From NCBI RefSeq assembly GCF_937920395.1, contig NZ_CALEVF010000060.1:1-18232 (forward strand): a stretch of DNA of 18,232 nucleotides, written 5' to 3'. Below, in pieces: positions 1 to 8,089 of this stretch. The stretch comes from an uncultured Clostridium sp. (GTDB lineage Bacteria; Bacillota; Clostridia; Clostridiales; Clostridiaceae). The translations under genes and the position numbers were made by a program. Numbering within the stretch: position 1 is the first letter of the stretch; the number at the start of each line of letters is the position of its first letter. The notes under the pieces were generated by a model that was not told the DNA's origin, made no database searches, and worked only from the letters and a program-made list of their open reading frames with translations.

Positions 1-1107
1 ATCTTGACTATCTTTTATTTTAATAACTTTATCATCCATAATATCTTTAAGTTTCCTCATAGGAGCTGAAAGTACTAAATTTCTTAAAGAAATAACTCCT
101 TGAAGTTTTTGGTCCTCATCTACTATGTAGATATAATGAATTACCTCATCTTCAGGTTGAAGTTCTCTTAAAATTTCAATAGTTGCACTAGCCGTAATAT
201 TTACATTAAAAGATATAAAGTCCTTATTCATTATGCTACCAACAACTTCCTCTTCATAATTCATAAGTTTCCTAATTTCTTCTTCATCATCTTTATTAAA
301 GTTTAAAAGAATTTTTTCTGCATCTTCTTCATTCATTTCATCTAAAATATCGGCAATCTCATCATTAGGCATTTCATCTAAAATTTCTTGTGCAAGTAGA
401 TTATTAATAGTACTTAAAATATCCGCTTGAACCTCTGGCTGCAATTCCTCAAGTGTATGTGCCGCCAAATCTTTATCTAAACTTTCAAAAATTTTATTTC
501 GAGCGGATGTATCGAGCCCCTCTAAAATATCTGCAAGATCTGCTGGATGAAGTTTAGTAAGTTTTGAATACGGCTGCGTTAATTTCAGGCTGTGATCCAC
601 CATCTCAAGTGATTGAACGCTTTCCCATGTTATACTATTATCTTGAGGTTTTTTACCTAATATATTATAAAAAAATTTAATTATGCCATCTAATTTATAT
701 TTTCTAGCTGCAGCAATAATTCCTGATTCTACAGCTATAACTCTTATTTCTCCGCCAACCTTTGTCATAGTTAAATCATTAACTTTAACTACTTTTTTCC
801 CATTAACGTCTACAATTTGTTTGTTAAGTAGGTGTTTAGATAAAAGATAAGAAAACTTTCTAGGAATTATCTCTTTTACCCCTCTTACCTGTATAGTTAT
901 TTTTTTGTCTTCTTTGCATATTTCAATGTTTCTAAATTCATAATTAAAAATTTCACTTTCCTTTTTAATTTTATATCCTATAACTCTTGGATATCCTTGC
1001 TCAGTAGTAACATAAAGATCAAACACTTTTCCAATATTATCCTCAAACTCATCATACACATTTTGATATAATATTGAGCTTAAAAAAAACTCAGAAATTA
1101 TTTCCAT
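1..1107 (-). CDS. PRC-barrel/MgtE_N/CBS domain protein, 3' end cut by window
   Basis: The reading frame starts at ATG 1107-1105 and stays open for 369 codons to the window edge, so the C-terminus is missing. An SD sequence (AGGAGGG, 1114-1120) sits 6 bases upstream. By eye, a variable N-terminal part (1-90) is followed by a PRC-barrel-like stretch (about 93-129), a MgtE intracellular N domain (about 183-285, beginning with the typical LHPADLADILEGL) and a CBS pair whose first unit is about 293-350. In MgtE transporters the N and CBS domains sense cytosolic Mg2+ and gate the pore. No membrane segment is seen in the visible part. Soluble proteins of this build are known in clostridia and may regulate a separate transporter, possibly encoded just off the left edge; that is inference. 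The leader upstream is unusual (see the small ORF and the inverted repeat). Confidence 0.85.
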   Translation of the reverse strand, partial: MEIISEFFLSSILYQNVYDEFEDNIGKVFDLYVTTEQGYPRVIGYKIKKESEIFNYEFRNIEICKEDKKITIQVRGVKEIIPRKFSYLLSKHLLNKQIVDVNGKKVVKVNDLTMTKVGGEIRVIAVESGIIAAARKYKLDGIIKFFYNILGKKPQDNSITWESVQSLEMVDHSLKLTQPYSKLTKLHPADLADILEGLDTSARNKIFESLDKDLAAHTLEELQPEVQADILSTINNLLAQEILDEMPNDEIADILDEMNEEDAEKILLNFNKDDEEEIRKLMNYEEEVVGSIMNKDFISFNVNITASATIEILRELQPEDEVIHYIYIVDEDQKLQGVISLRNLVLSAPMRKLKDIMDDKVIKIKDSQD

Positions 1108-1121
1108 AGATATCCCTCCTC

Positions 1122-1215
1122 TTATGCAGAGAAATATCAAAATGTACTATTAACTCATTGACCTATGTTCCTACTTATCTATGTCAATTTATACTTTAAG
1201 AAATTCTCTGCATAA
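1122..1215 (-). promoter_or_regulatory. Leader hairpin abutting the RBS of the MgtE_N/CBS gene
   Basis: A perfect 12-base inverted repeat (TTATGCAGAGAA at 1122-1133, TTCTCTGCATAA at 1204-1215) encloses 70 bases. Inside it is a second 6-base repeat (ATTGAC 1157-1162, GTCAAT 1183-1188). In the minus-strand mRNA the 3' arm ends one base before the AGGAGGG ribosome binding site. The 5' arm is also the end of the small ORF at 1196-1270. There is no U-run, so it does not look like a terminator. It shows no M-box or other riboswitch consensus that I recognise. A role in translational control is inference. Confidence 0.5.
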
Positions 1216-1270
1216 TAATATTCAATTTTAAAATTAATTTTGACCTTCTACTCCGAGGGCCATTTTCCAT
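1196..1270 (-). CDS. Candidate 24-codon leader peptide
   Basis: An ATG at 1270-1268 opens a 24-residue frame ending in TAA at 1198-1196. It begins MENGPRSRRSK, then an Ile/Leu/Lys-rich stretch, and ends MQRIS. A good SD match (GGTGGTG) lies 7 bases upstream, rare in this otherwise AT-only stretch. The peptide is Arg/Lys-rich and contains NGP near its start. Its last codons overlap the 5' arm of the hairpin that abuts the downstream ribosome binding site, so a ribosome on the stop codon would cover that arm. I do not recognise the peptide family. It could be a real small protein, a regulatory upstream ORF or chance; the SD and its placement favour translation. Confidence 0.5.
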   Translation of the reverse strand: MENGPRSRRSKLILKLNIIMQRIS

Positions 1271-1593
1271 TTGTTTTCACCACCCATATTTTTTTTATTT
1301 CATATTCATATATTATGTTATTATAAGTTAATTATAAAAATATTCTTTCTATATAATTATATTATATATACTTCAAAATGCAACTATAAAAACGAAAGCA
1401 ATTATATTTATAAATTTTTCTAGTTCATATTTTTCTATAGATATGTTAATATTATTATATACCGTAAACTTAAAGAAAACGAACTTTAGTTTAATTAATC
1501 ATAAGTTATTAAACTTAAAACTCAATAACATTCTGATTTAACGAACCAAAAGTTAATAAACTAAAAGATAGACTAATCTCTCAGGAGGATTAT
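1271..1593. other. AT-rich divergent intergenic region
   Basis: This stretch separates the minus-strand leader from ygiQ. It is almost pure A/T. A near-identical short motif occurs twice, AAGTTATTAAACTTAAA at 1503-1519 and AAGTTAATAAACTAAAA at 1550-1566, 47 bases apart just upstream of ygiQ. A weak minus-strand promoter is possible (TTGAAG at 1376-1371, 17 bases, TATAGA at 1353-1348). I see no gene or convincing RNA structure. Confidence 0.4.
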
Positions 1594-3603
1594 ATGATAG
1601 TAAATAAACAATTTTTACCCATTTGTATGAATGATTTAAAAGAAAGAAATATATCTCAACTAGATTTTATAATAATTACAGGGGATGCGTATATAGATCA
1701 TCCATCCTTTGGTACAGCCATAATTGGAAGAACTCTAGAACGAGAAGGATTTACTGTAGGAATTATAGCCCAACCTGATTGGGAGGGTATTTACGATTTT
1801 AGAAAACTTGGAAAACCTAAATTCGCATTCATCATAAATTCTGGAAATATAGATTCCATGGTTAATCATTATACTGCAGCAAAGAAAAGAAGACACACCG
1901 ATCTTTATTCACCAGGTGGTGAATCAGGGCACAGACCAGATAGAGCAGTAATCGTATATTGCAATAGGGCAAGAGAAGCCTTTAAAAACGTTCCAATTGT
2001 AATTGGTGGTATAGAGGCAAGTCTTAGACGTTTTGCCCACTATGATTACTGGTCAAATAAGGTTAGGCGAAGTTTATTAATTGATGCTAAAGCCGACTTG
2101 CTACTTTATGGCATGGGAGAAAAAACCATAGTTGAAATGGCTAATCTTTTCAAATACGGTATGAGTATAGAAAAAATGACTTCTATTAGAGGCAGTGTAT
2201 ATGCTACAAAAGATATTAGTGGCCTTGAAGATTATGTAGAAGTTCCTTCTTTCGAAACTGTTTCCACTGATAAAATTGCTTACGCAGAAAGTTACAAATT
2301 ACAATCATTAGAACAAGACGATATAAGAGGAAAGACCGTTGTACAAAAGCATAATGACAGGTATATCGTTCAAAATCCTCCTCAGATATCTTTAACCCAA
2401 TCTGAAATGGATATAACTTATGGTTTACCATATACTAGAACCTACCATCCCATATACGAAGCTAAAGGTGGTATTCCTGCAATAAAAGAAGTTGAGTTTT
2501 CAATAACAAGCCATAGAGGATGTTTTGGTAGTTGTTCATTTTGTGCTTTAACCTTCCATCAAGGTCGCGTTATACAAAATAGAAGTCAAAAATCTATAAT
2601 AGATGAAGCTACCCTTTTAACTACCTTAAAGAATTTTAAAGGATACATCCACGATATTGGTGGTCCTACTGCAAACTTTAGACACAGAGCTTGCAAGATT
2701 CAAGAAGAAGTAGGTGTGTGCCGTGATAAACAATGCATGTTCCCAACTCCATGCAAAAATCTTATTATTGACCACACTGAATACTTAGATTTGTTAAGAA
2801 AAGTTAGAGTAATTCCAAACATTAAAAAAGTTTTCATTCGTTCTGGAATAAGGTACGATTATTTAATATATGATAAAAACACTGACTTCTTTGATGAATT
2901 ATGTGAACATCATATTAGCGGGCAATTAAAAGTAGCCCCTGAACATATTAGTGATAAAGTACTAGACCAAATGGGGAAATCAAAACAAGAAGTGTTTGAC
3001 CGTTTTGTAAAAAAATATAATGAAACCAATAAAAAACTAGATAAAGATCAATTTTTGGTTCCATACTTTATGTCGAGCCACCCAGGTTGTGACTTAAAAG
3101 AATCTATTAAATTATCGGAATATATAAACGAAATGGGTTACACTCCAGAACAAGTTCAAGACTTTTACCCAACACCAGGCAGCTTATCTACTACTATATT
3201 TTATACTGGAATAAATCCTTTCACGGGCGAGAAAGTTTATGTTCCCACTGAGCAAAAGGAGAAAAATATGCAAAGGGCACTTATGCAATTTAAAAACCCA
3301 GAAAACTATAGTATTGTAAGAGAGGCACTAGTAAAAGCTCATAGAGAAGATTTGATTGGTTCTGATAAAAAATCATTAATACCATCAAGACCAACCAAAG
3401 CAAAAACTCATCCAAAGTATCAAGGTAAGAAGAATTCTAAGTTTAGGACGCCAAATACCGAATCTGGCCATATTTCTGAACCTGCTCCAAGAACTTTTAC
3501 AAAATCTTCTTCAAAAGTAGCTTCAAAACCAAATTTGAGAACTGGCCCTAAGCATTCTACAAAACGTACATCAACCCTCAGTCCTAGAAAACGACAAGGA
3601 TAA
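1594..3603 (+). CDS. ygiQ: YgiQ family radical SAM protein
   Basis: This 669-residue protein matches the YgiQ (UPF0313) family, large radical SAM enzymes of uncertain reaction. The [4Fe-4S]/SAM-binding motif CX3CX2C is present as C310, C314 and C317 in [12 protein letters not shown]. An N-terminal UPF0313 region precedes it ([11 protein letters not shown] near the start, [17 protein letters not shown] further on) and conserved YgiQ segments follow ([30 protein letters not shown]). The ATG has a strong SD (AGGAGG, 1583-1588). The last 70 or so residues are a basic, Ser/Thr/Pro/Lys-rich tail with no obvious fold, a common variable feature of the family. The gene is monocistronic, ending at a bidirectional terminator. 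Family identity is secure; substrate is unknown. Confidence 0.95.
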   Translation: MIVNKQFLPICMNDLKERNISQLDFIIITGDAYIDHPSFGTAIIGRTLEREGFTVGIIAQPDWEGIYDFRKLGKPKFAFIINSGNIDSMVNHYTAAKKRRHTDLYSPGGESGHRPDRAVIVYCNRAREAFKNVPIVIGGIEASLRRFAHYDYWSNKVRRSLLIDAKADLLLYGMGEKTIVEMANLFKYGMSIEKMTSIRGSVYATKDISGLEDYVEVPSFETVSTDKIAYAESYKLQSLEQDDIRGKTVVQKHNDRYIVQNPPQISLTQSEMDITYGLPYTRTYHPIYEAKGGIPAIKEVEFSITSHRGCFGSCSFCALTFHQGRVIQNRSQKSIIDEATLLTTLKNFKGYIHDIGGPTANFRHRACKIQEEVGVCRDKQCMFPTPCKNLIIDHTEYLDLLRKVRVIPNIKKVFIRSGIRYDYLIYDKNTDFFDELCEHHISGQLKVAPEHISDKVLDQMGKSKQEVFDRFVKKYNETNKKLDKDQFLVPYFMSSHPGCDLKESIKLSEYINEMGYTPEQVQDFYPTPGSLSTTIFYTGINPFTGEKVYVPTEQKEKNMQRALMQFKNPENYSIVREALVKAHREDLIGSDKKSLIPSRPTKAKTHPKYQGKKNSKFRTPNTESGHISEPAPRTFTKSSSKVASKPNLRTGPKHSTKRTSTLSPRKRQG

Positions 3604-3608
3604 AAAGT

Positions 3609-3653
3609 AAAAGACATATGTAGCTATAATTTTTATAGCCACATATGTCTTTT
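3609..3653. terminator. Bidirectional terminator between ygiQ and the membrane protein gene
   Basis: A long hairpin has arms at 3609-3628 and 3634-3653 (AAAAGACATATGT with ACATATGTCTTTT, extended by GCTATA/TATAGC after one mismatch). The A-tract on one side and T-tract on the other let it act for both convergent genes. Confidence 0.85.
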
Positions 3654-3658
3654 AATAC

Positions 3659-4294
3659 TTACCTTTTAACTTTCATCAAAGCATAATCCATTGTTAAAAT
3701 CCAAGAAATATCTCCTAACAATAAAAAATTATAACTTGTATTTATTGAAGTTAGAACAACTGCTATTAATGTTATACTAGCTGATATAGCTATTAATGAT
3801 GCTCCCAGTTTATTTGAATAACGTCTACTAAATAGATTTATACCCATAATTAGAAAGATTGAATTTACTATAAGTGACATATAATAAAAATAATTCTCTA
3901 ATTGCAATTTTATAGTATGTCCATAAACATTTGATACCACAGTATTTGAATTAGAATTATATATGACAATACAATAACCTAAACACAAAATTCCAAATAT
4001 TAATATAATTCTTCTTAATTTAATCATATTTTTTCTAGCAAATATGTAAGTTAAAATGATACCACATATTGGTATACACAAAAAATTTGTATATAGTAAA
4101 GGCTTTAATATATATAAATAATTTTGACCCTTTACAATTAAAAGTATTAATAAAGCTATGTATCTAAATGTCATTAAAATTAAAACTACAAAACTTATTA
4201 TTTTGATTTTTTTTGGTGCATAATACAAACTACAAATTATACCCTCATATAATAATAAAATCATTATAAACAGCAGTAAAAAATATATTTCCAT
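3659..4294 (-). CDS. Polytopic membrane protein of unknown function
   Basis: This 211-residue protein is very hydrophobic, with about seven predicted membrane segments (near residues 1-20, 30-52, 60-85, 93-111, 135-157, 165-183 and 187-205) and short, mostly basic loops. The start ATG at 4294 has an AGGGAG SD about 6 bases upstream. No catalytic motif is visible and I do not recognise the family. The size and seven segments resemble stand-alone versions of the 7TM sensor region found at the N-terminus of some Firmicute histidine kinases, but no kinase part is present, so this is only a suggestion. It lies 66 bases downstream of the lipid kinase gene on the same strand and may be cotranscribed with it. 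Confidence 0.7.
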   Translation of the reverse strand: MEIYFLLLFIMILLLYEGIICSLYYAPKKIKIISFVVLILMTFRYIALLILLIVKGQNYLYILKPLLYTNFLCIPICGIILTYIFARKNMIKLRRIILIFGILCLGYCIVIYNSNSNTVVSNVYGHTIKLQLENYFYYMSLIVNSIFLIMGINLFSRRYSNKLGASLIAISASITLIAVVLTSINTSYNFLLLGDISWILTMDYALMKVKR

Positions 4295-4360
4295 TCTACT
4301 CTCCCTAAAATTACTACTGTTAATATTTATTAATTAGCATATGAAATTATGCATAACTTA

Positions 4361-5245
4361 TTATATTTTAGATCCTATTATAGATATTCCACCCTTTTCA
4401 CAAGTAATAACGAGCGGGAAATCTGGACCTCTCTCTCCATCTATGTCTGTAACGATATCCTCATAACATTCTATTTCAAGCTTACTTGTCTTAAAATAAA
4501 CAATTCCATCAACATTCTCAATATGCTCATTTCTTAACATTTTGATGAAAACATTTAAAATATTTTTCATAATCCCAGCCTTTATTATTATTACATCTAA
4601 AAGTCCATCATCTACTTTAGCATTGTATGCAAATCTAAGACTTCCTGCGGTTTGTCCATTAAACACTAACATTAAGTACATATCTCCATCATATAAAACT
4701 TCATCTGAAGTAACCTTAATTTTTAATTTTTTGAAATTTGGCAATTGCTCTATTCCCTTTACATAATAAGCCAACTTTCCTATAGTATTTTTAAGATTCA
4801 TATCCATTTTCTGAGATATATCTGTGAATAAACCTGTACTAGCTACGTTTACAAAATATTTGTCATTTATCTTTCCTAAATCTATCTTTTTTACATCACT
4901 ATTTAATATCTGATAACAGGCATCATACACGTCGCGCGGCATTCCTAAATAATTTGCAAAATCATTTGCAGTACCTACAGGAAGTATTGCTATTGGCAAA
5001 TCAATATTTCTTTTTTTCATCTCATTTACTACATTATCTATTGTTCCATCTCCACCGGCTATTAAGACATATTTATAAGTTTCATCTATGTCAAAAAAAG
5101 CATCTGATATAGGATATTCGTTGCATATTCTATATGGTATTATTGTATGATTAAATTTTTGATGAATCATTATAACTTGGTCTAAGTCTGATGTTATAGT
5201 ACTTTCTCCAGAATATGGGTTGTAGATAAATTTCACCTTATTCAT
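4361..5245 (-). CDS. YegS/BmrU family lipid kinase (diacylglycerol kinase-like)
   Basis: The 294-residue length is typical of the YegS/Rv2252/BmrU family, which phosphorylates diacylglycerol or related lipids with ATP at the inner membrane face. Hallmarks are NPYSG at residues 9-13, the nucleotide-binding GGDGT at 64-68 followed by NVVNEM, and LPVGTANDFA at 88-97. The C-terminal beta-sandwich half contains the family's DGLLDV and DGE motifs. The ATG is preceded by AGGAGAG. In Gram-positives such kinases recycle diacylglycerol to phosphatidate, which would feed the CDP-diacylglycerol used by the nearby phosphatidylserine synthase. Exact substrate (diacylglycerol, undecaprenol or other) cannot be read from sequence. 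Confidence 0.9.
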   Translation of the reverse strand: MNKVKFIYNPYSGESTITSDLDQVIMIHQKFNHTIIPYRICNEYPISDAFFDIDETYKYVLIAGGDGTIDNVVNEMKKRNIDLPIAILPVGTANDFANYLGMPRDVYDACYQILNSDVKKIDLGKINDKYFVNVASTGLFTDISQKMDMNLKNTIGKLAYYVKGIEQLPNFKKLKIKVTSDEVLYDGDMYLMLVFNGQTAGSLRFAYNAKVDDGLLDVIIIKAGIMKNILNVFIKMLRNEHIENVDGIVYFKTSKLEIECYEDIVTDIDGERGPDFPLVITCEKGGISIIGSKI

Positions 5246-5311
5246 TCCATTCTCTCCTATTTCCCGCCTAATTTAACGATTTATTTATAAACATTATACC
5301 TCTTTAAAATT

Positions 5312-5343
5312 AAATCCACAAGATTCCATTTTCTTGTGGATTT
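5312..5343 (-). terminator. Terminator after the CBS-pair gene
   Basis: An 11-base perfect stem (AAATCCACAAG 5312-5322, CTTGTGGATTT 5333-5343) with a 10-base loop lies between the CBS gene and the lipid kinase gene and is followed on the minus strand by a T-rich stretch. It suggests the two genes are separate transcription units. A smaller inverted repeat (ACTAAGT/ACTTAGT) lies just beside it at 5346-5367. Confidence 0.75.
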
Positions 5344-5378
5344 TAACTAAGTAAAATCAAACTTAGTCATACTTAACT

Positions 5379-5810
5379 TTAAAAGCAATGTGCACAAGGG
5401 ACTGAAATTTCACCCAATACATCAGTAGTTTCCTGTTTTAAATTTGGTTCTAATGCTAAATCTCCAAGAGATACAATACCAATCAATTCATTATTTGAAG
5501 TAATTGGTAACCTTCTTATTTGCCTCTCACCCATAATTCTTGTAGCATCATTAATATTTATATTCTCATCTCCTACTACTGGATTTGAAGTCATAATTTC
5601 TCTTATCTTTTGCATTTTTATGTCCTTACCTTCTGCTACACATCTCAAAATTATATCTCTATCAGTTATAATTCCAACTATTCCTCTACCCTGTGTATTT
5701 ACAGGAATTGATCCTATATTATACTCTCTCATAATCTGAGCTGCACGTTCAACTGTATCATCTACAGATAAACTTATTACATCTTTAGTCATTATTTCCG
5801 AAATTTTCAT
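5379..5810 (-). CDS. CBS domain-pair protein with C-terminal CxxC
   Basis: This 143-residue protein is essentially one Bateman module: CBS1 about residues 7-60 (IMTKDVISLSVDDTVERAA ...) and CBS2 about 73-125 (IMTSNPVVGDE ...). Each ends in the usual G-I-V-[GS]-I/L-x-D pattern. CBS pairs bind adenine nucleotides and act as energy or ligand sensors. No partner domain is fused, so it presumably works on another protein. The last five residues are CAHCF, a CxxC tail (C139, C142) that could bind metal or be redox active. The ATG at 5810 has an AGGAGG SD. A terminator follows, so it is probably monocistronic. Confidence 0.9.
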   Translation of the reverse strand: MKISEIMTKDVISLSVDDTVERAAQIMREYNIGSIPVNTQGRGIVGIITDRDIILRCVAEGKDIKMQKIREIMTSNPVVGDENININDATRIMGERQIRRLPITSNNELIGIVSLGDLALEPNLKQETTDVLGEISVPCAHCF

Positions 5811-6036
5811 TTTACAATCCTCCTCATATCCGTTATGGTAAATAACAATTATTATATTTTAACCATAATTAAAAATTTATATTAATATTTTTTAATGTAA
5901 TTGTACTTTTTTGAAACCACAATATTATATACTAAAAAACTAAAATACAGTAAAAATAAAATATAACATTTATATACTTAATTATTATTATAAAATGATG
6001 TATAATTAAAAATATGCTTTATACAAATTACATATT

Positions 6037-6052
6037 AACCTATTGATAGGTT
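6037..6052. promoter_or_regulatory. Palindrome upstream of pssA
   Basis: AACCTATTGATAGGTT is a 7-base inverted repeat around a 2-base centre, about 23 bases before the pssA SD. A TATAAT-like hexamer lies at 6001-6006 but without a good -35. The palindrome could be an operator in the 5' region of pssA or a small hairpin; function is not shown. Confidence 0.3.
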
Positions 6053-6089
6053 TATAACGAAATTTTATTATTTTAAGGAGTGGTGTTTA

Positions 6090-6602
6090 GTGCAAAAATC
6101 TTCTATACCAAATATTCTTACCTTGGGAAATTTAGTTTTTGGTTTGTTATCTTTGATAATGACATTTCAAGCTAATTACAAATTATCTATAGCTTTTATA
6201 TTACTAGCTGCACTTATGGACAGATATGATGGCCAAGTAGCACGATTTTTAAAAGTATCTAGCGAACTTGGAAAAGAACTAGATTCATTATCAGATTTAG
6301 TATCTTTTGGTGTTGCGCCTTCTGTTCTTATATTTTATTTATACAATTTTGTATCCCTTGGATATTTAGGCTATATTTGTTTTTTAGTATATCCTGTAGC
6401 TGGTGCATATAGACTAGCTAGATATAACAACTCTACATTTAATAATGTTTATACAGGTATACCAATTACTTTAGCTGGAATGCTAGTAGCCATCTATGCT
6501 CTAATAACTTTAAATTCACCACATAATTTTCCAATTACCATTATTATAATGTTTATACTGTCTTATCTTATGGTAAGTAAATTTCAAATAAAAAAAAGGT
6601 GA
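6090..6602 (+). CDS. pssA: CDP-diacylglycerol-serine O-phosphatidyltransferase
   Basis: PssA joins L-serine to CDP-diacylglycerol to make phosphatidylserine in the cytoplasmic membrane. The full CDP-alcohol phosphatidyltransferase motif is present: D44xxD47G48xxA51R52, then G61xxxD65xxxD69. The opening (IPNILTLGNLVFGLLSL) is the family's first membrane helix, and several hydrophobic segments follow. At 170 residues it is close to the short Gram-positive type. It starts with GTG, chosen because AAGGAG at 6075-6080 is correctly spaced. The short-form PssA call rather than PgsA rests on the N-terminal sequence and size. It stands alone between divergent and convergent neighbours and ends at a strong terminator. 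Confidence 0.9.
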   Translation: MQKSSIPNILTLGNLVFGLLSLIMTFQANYKLSIAFILLAALMDRYDGQVARFLKVSSELGKELDSLSDLVSFGVAPSVLIFYLYNFVSLGYLGYICFLVYPVAGAYRLARYNNSTFNNVYTGIPITLAGMLVAIYALITLNSPHNFPITIIIMFILSYLMVSKFQIKKR

Positions 6603-6622
6603 AAAAGTTCTAATTACAATGT

Positions 6623-6675
6623 AAAGTACCCATTAGTTAACGACATTTTTTATGCCTTTAACTAATGGGTACTTT
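6623..6675. terminator. Bidirectional terminator after pssA
   Basis: A perfect 18-base stem (6623-6640 with 6658-6675; core GTACCCATTAGTTAA) around a 17-base T-rich loop is flanked by A and T tracts. It lies between two convergent genes and can serve both. Confidence 0.85.
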
Positions 6676-6724
6676 ATTAACATTTCTAACATTTTTTTAT
6701 TCACTTAAAAGTAAATAACCTGCT

Positions 6725-7054
6725 CTAATCCTTTAACCTTAATTCCTCATCAATTTCTGTTTCTATATACTCTATCTGAAGCTTGCTTTTCATAATTTCG
6801 GTTTTCATTTTGCAATAAGACATATAACTATAACTTGCATCATCCAATACCTTTATTGTTTCATCAATAATGTTTCCAACCGCGTCCGCTCTTTTAAGTG
6901 CATCCTTGACGTCACTTTTTTTAGATAATGCAATTCCATTTAATTCATTTGCTCCGCCTATTAATAACCGGTATGAACTAACTAATTTAGTTAAAATATC
7001 TGCTAGATTATTTATGTCATTATAATAATTTTGAACTACTCTTCTATGCGCCAA
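6725..7054 (-). CDS. Small helical protein of unknown function
   Basis: I place the start at TTG 7054-7052, giving 109 residues, because AAAGGTGA lies just upstream. The frame extends in-frame to another TTG at 7090, but that has no SD. The protein is charged, soluble and mostly helical, with likely coiled-coil stretches (NYYNDINNLADILTKLV and, at the end, TEIMKSKLQIEYIETEID). No signal peptide, membrane segment or catalytic motif is visible. I do not recognise the family. It starts 59 bases after sdaAA on the same strand, so it may be read through from the serine dehydratase operon, though nothing else links it to serine metabolism. Confidence 0.65.
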   Translation of the reverse strand: MAHRRVVQNYYNDINNLADILTKLVSSYRLLIGGANELNGIALSKKSDVKDALKRADAVGNIIDETIKVLDDASYSYMSYCKMKTEIMKSKLQIEYIETEIDEELRLKD

Positions 7055-7113
7055 ATAATCACCTTTTAGTTTAATTATATTATAAACCAAATTAGATTAT
7101 GTTATATATTCTC

Positions 7114-7989
7114 TTATCTTTCTAAAATTTCTTTTGCGAGTTTGAGCCCTGTAGGTGTAGTTGCAAGTCCACCCATAGCAGTTTCTCTTAATTCACAAGG
7201 CAATTGCTTACCTACCTTATACATTGCAATTACTGTATCGTCAAAAGGTATTCGGCTTGTGACACCACTCATAGCAAGATCTGCAGTAGTTAACGCACTT
7301 ACTGCCCCAGCTATATTTCGTTTAGCGCAAGGTACCTCCACCAAACCTGCAACTGGATCACATACTAGGCCTAATATATTTTTTATAACAATAGCTGCTG
7401 CATCCATTGCCATGGCAGGAGTTCCCCCCATCATTTCAACTACCGCAGCCGCACCCATTGCAGCTGCTGAACCACATTCAGCCTGACATCCACCTTCAGC
7501 GCCTGATAATGTAGCATTTTTAGCAATTATAATACCTATCCCAGCTGCCGTAAATAGTGCATTAATTAGATCATCTTCAGTTTTATTTAACTTTTCACCC
7601 GCAGTAATAACTACAGCTGGAATTATCCCACAAGATCCCGCTGTAGGTGCTGCAACTATTTTGCCCATAGTTGCATTTACTTCTGAGCAAGAAACAGCTC
7701 TCGCCATTGCTTTTATCATAAATTCGCCAGTCAATGTGTTTTTAGACTGTGCATAATTGTTAAGTTTAATCGCGTCCCCTCCTATTAACCCACTTATTGA
7801 TCTAGTTTCCTTTGTAAGTCCATATTCTGCTGCTTCTTTCATAGTGTTTAAGTTTTTTCTCATCTTTTCAATAATTTGACTACGAGAAAGTCCACTCTCA
7901 TCAATTTCACACATTATAGTATATTCACAAATTGGTATATTCTTTTCTTCACATACCCTTAGAAGATCTATTCCTTTGTTTACGAACAC
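7114..7989 (-). CDS. sdaAA: L-serine dehydratase, iron-sulfur-dependent, alpha subunit
   Basis: With SdaAB this forms the oxygen-sensitive [4Fe-4S] L-serine ammonia-lyase that converts L-serine to pyruvate and ammonia in the cytoplasm. The 291-residue length fits the separate-subunit Gram-positive type. Characteristic segments are APTAGSCGIIPAV (residues 114-126), SGAEGGCQAECGSA (162-175) and CDPVAGLVEVPC (210-221). These hold the cysteines that are expected to bind the cluster, which by family knowledge lacks one protein ligand so that serine can coordinate iron. The start is GTG at 7989, with GGGGG about 6 bases upstream. It follows sdaAB by 100 bases with no terminator, so the pair is probably one operon. 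The enzyme suits an anaerobe that ferments amino acids. Confidence 0.96.
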   Translation of the reverse strand: MFVNKGIDLLRVCEEKNIPICEYTIMCEIDESGLSRSQIIEKMRKNLNTMKEAAEYGLTKETRSISGLIGGDAIKLNNYAQSKNTLTGEFMIKAMARAVSCSEVNATMGKIVAAPTAGSCGIIPAVVITAGEKLNKTEDDLINALFTAAGIGIIIAKNATLSGAEGGCQAECGSAAAMGAAAVVEMMGGTPAMAMDAAAIVIKNILGLVCDPVAGLVEVPCAKRNIAGAVSALTTADLAMSGVTSRIPFDDTVIAMYKVGKQLPCELRETAMGGLATTPTGLKLAKEILER

Positions 7990-8089
7990 AATTTTTCCCC
8001 CTTATAAATATCTTTAGTTAATTCATCATCTGCAATGACTCACTATTAATTATCTTTTTCTTAATTATTCTCTAATATCTCTAATTTTA

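Noticed and set aside
1108..1270. M-box (Mg2+) riboswitch before the MgtE_N/CBS gene
   Set aside because: The conserved GGTGAGGCTCCT-type M-box core is absent; the only structure seen is the inverted repeat and the small ORF.
4336..4355. Terminator between the lipid kinase and membrane protein genes
   Set aside because: The GCATA/TATGC stem is only five bases with no T-run on the relevant strand.
7055..7090. Longer form of the small helical protein from TTG 7090
   Set aside because: No SD upstream of 7090, while AAAGGTGA is well placed for TTG 7054.
7142..7486. Open frame antisense to sdaAA
   Set aside because: It is a shadow of the conserved sdaAA gene; no SD, and the composition follows from the opposite strand.
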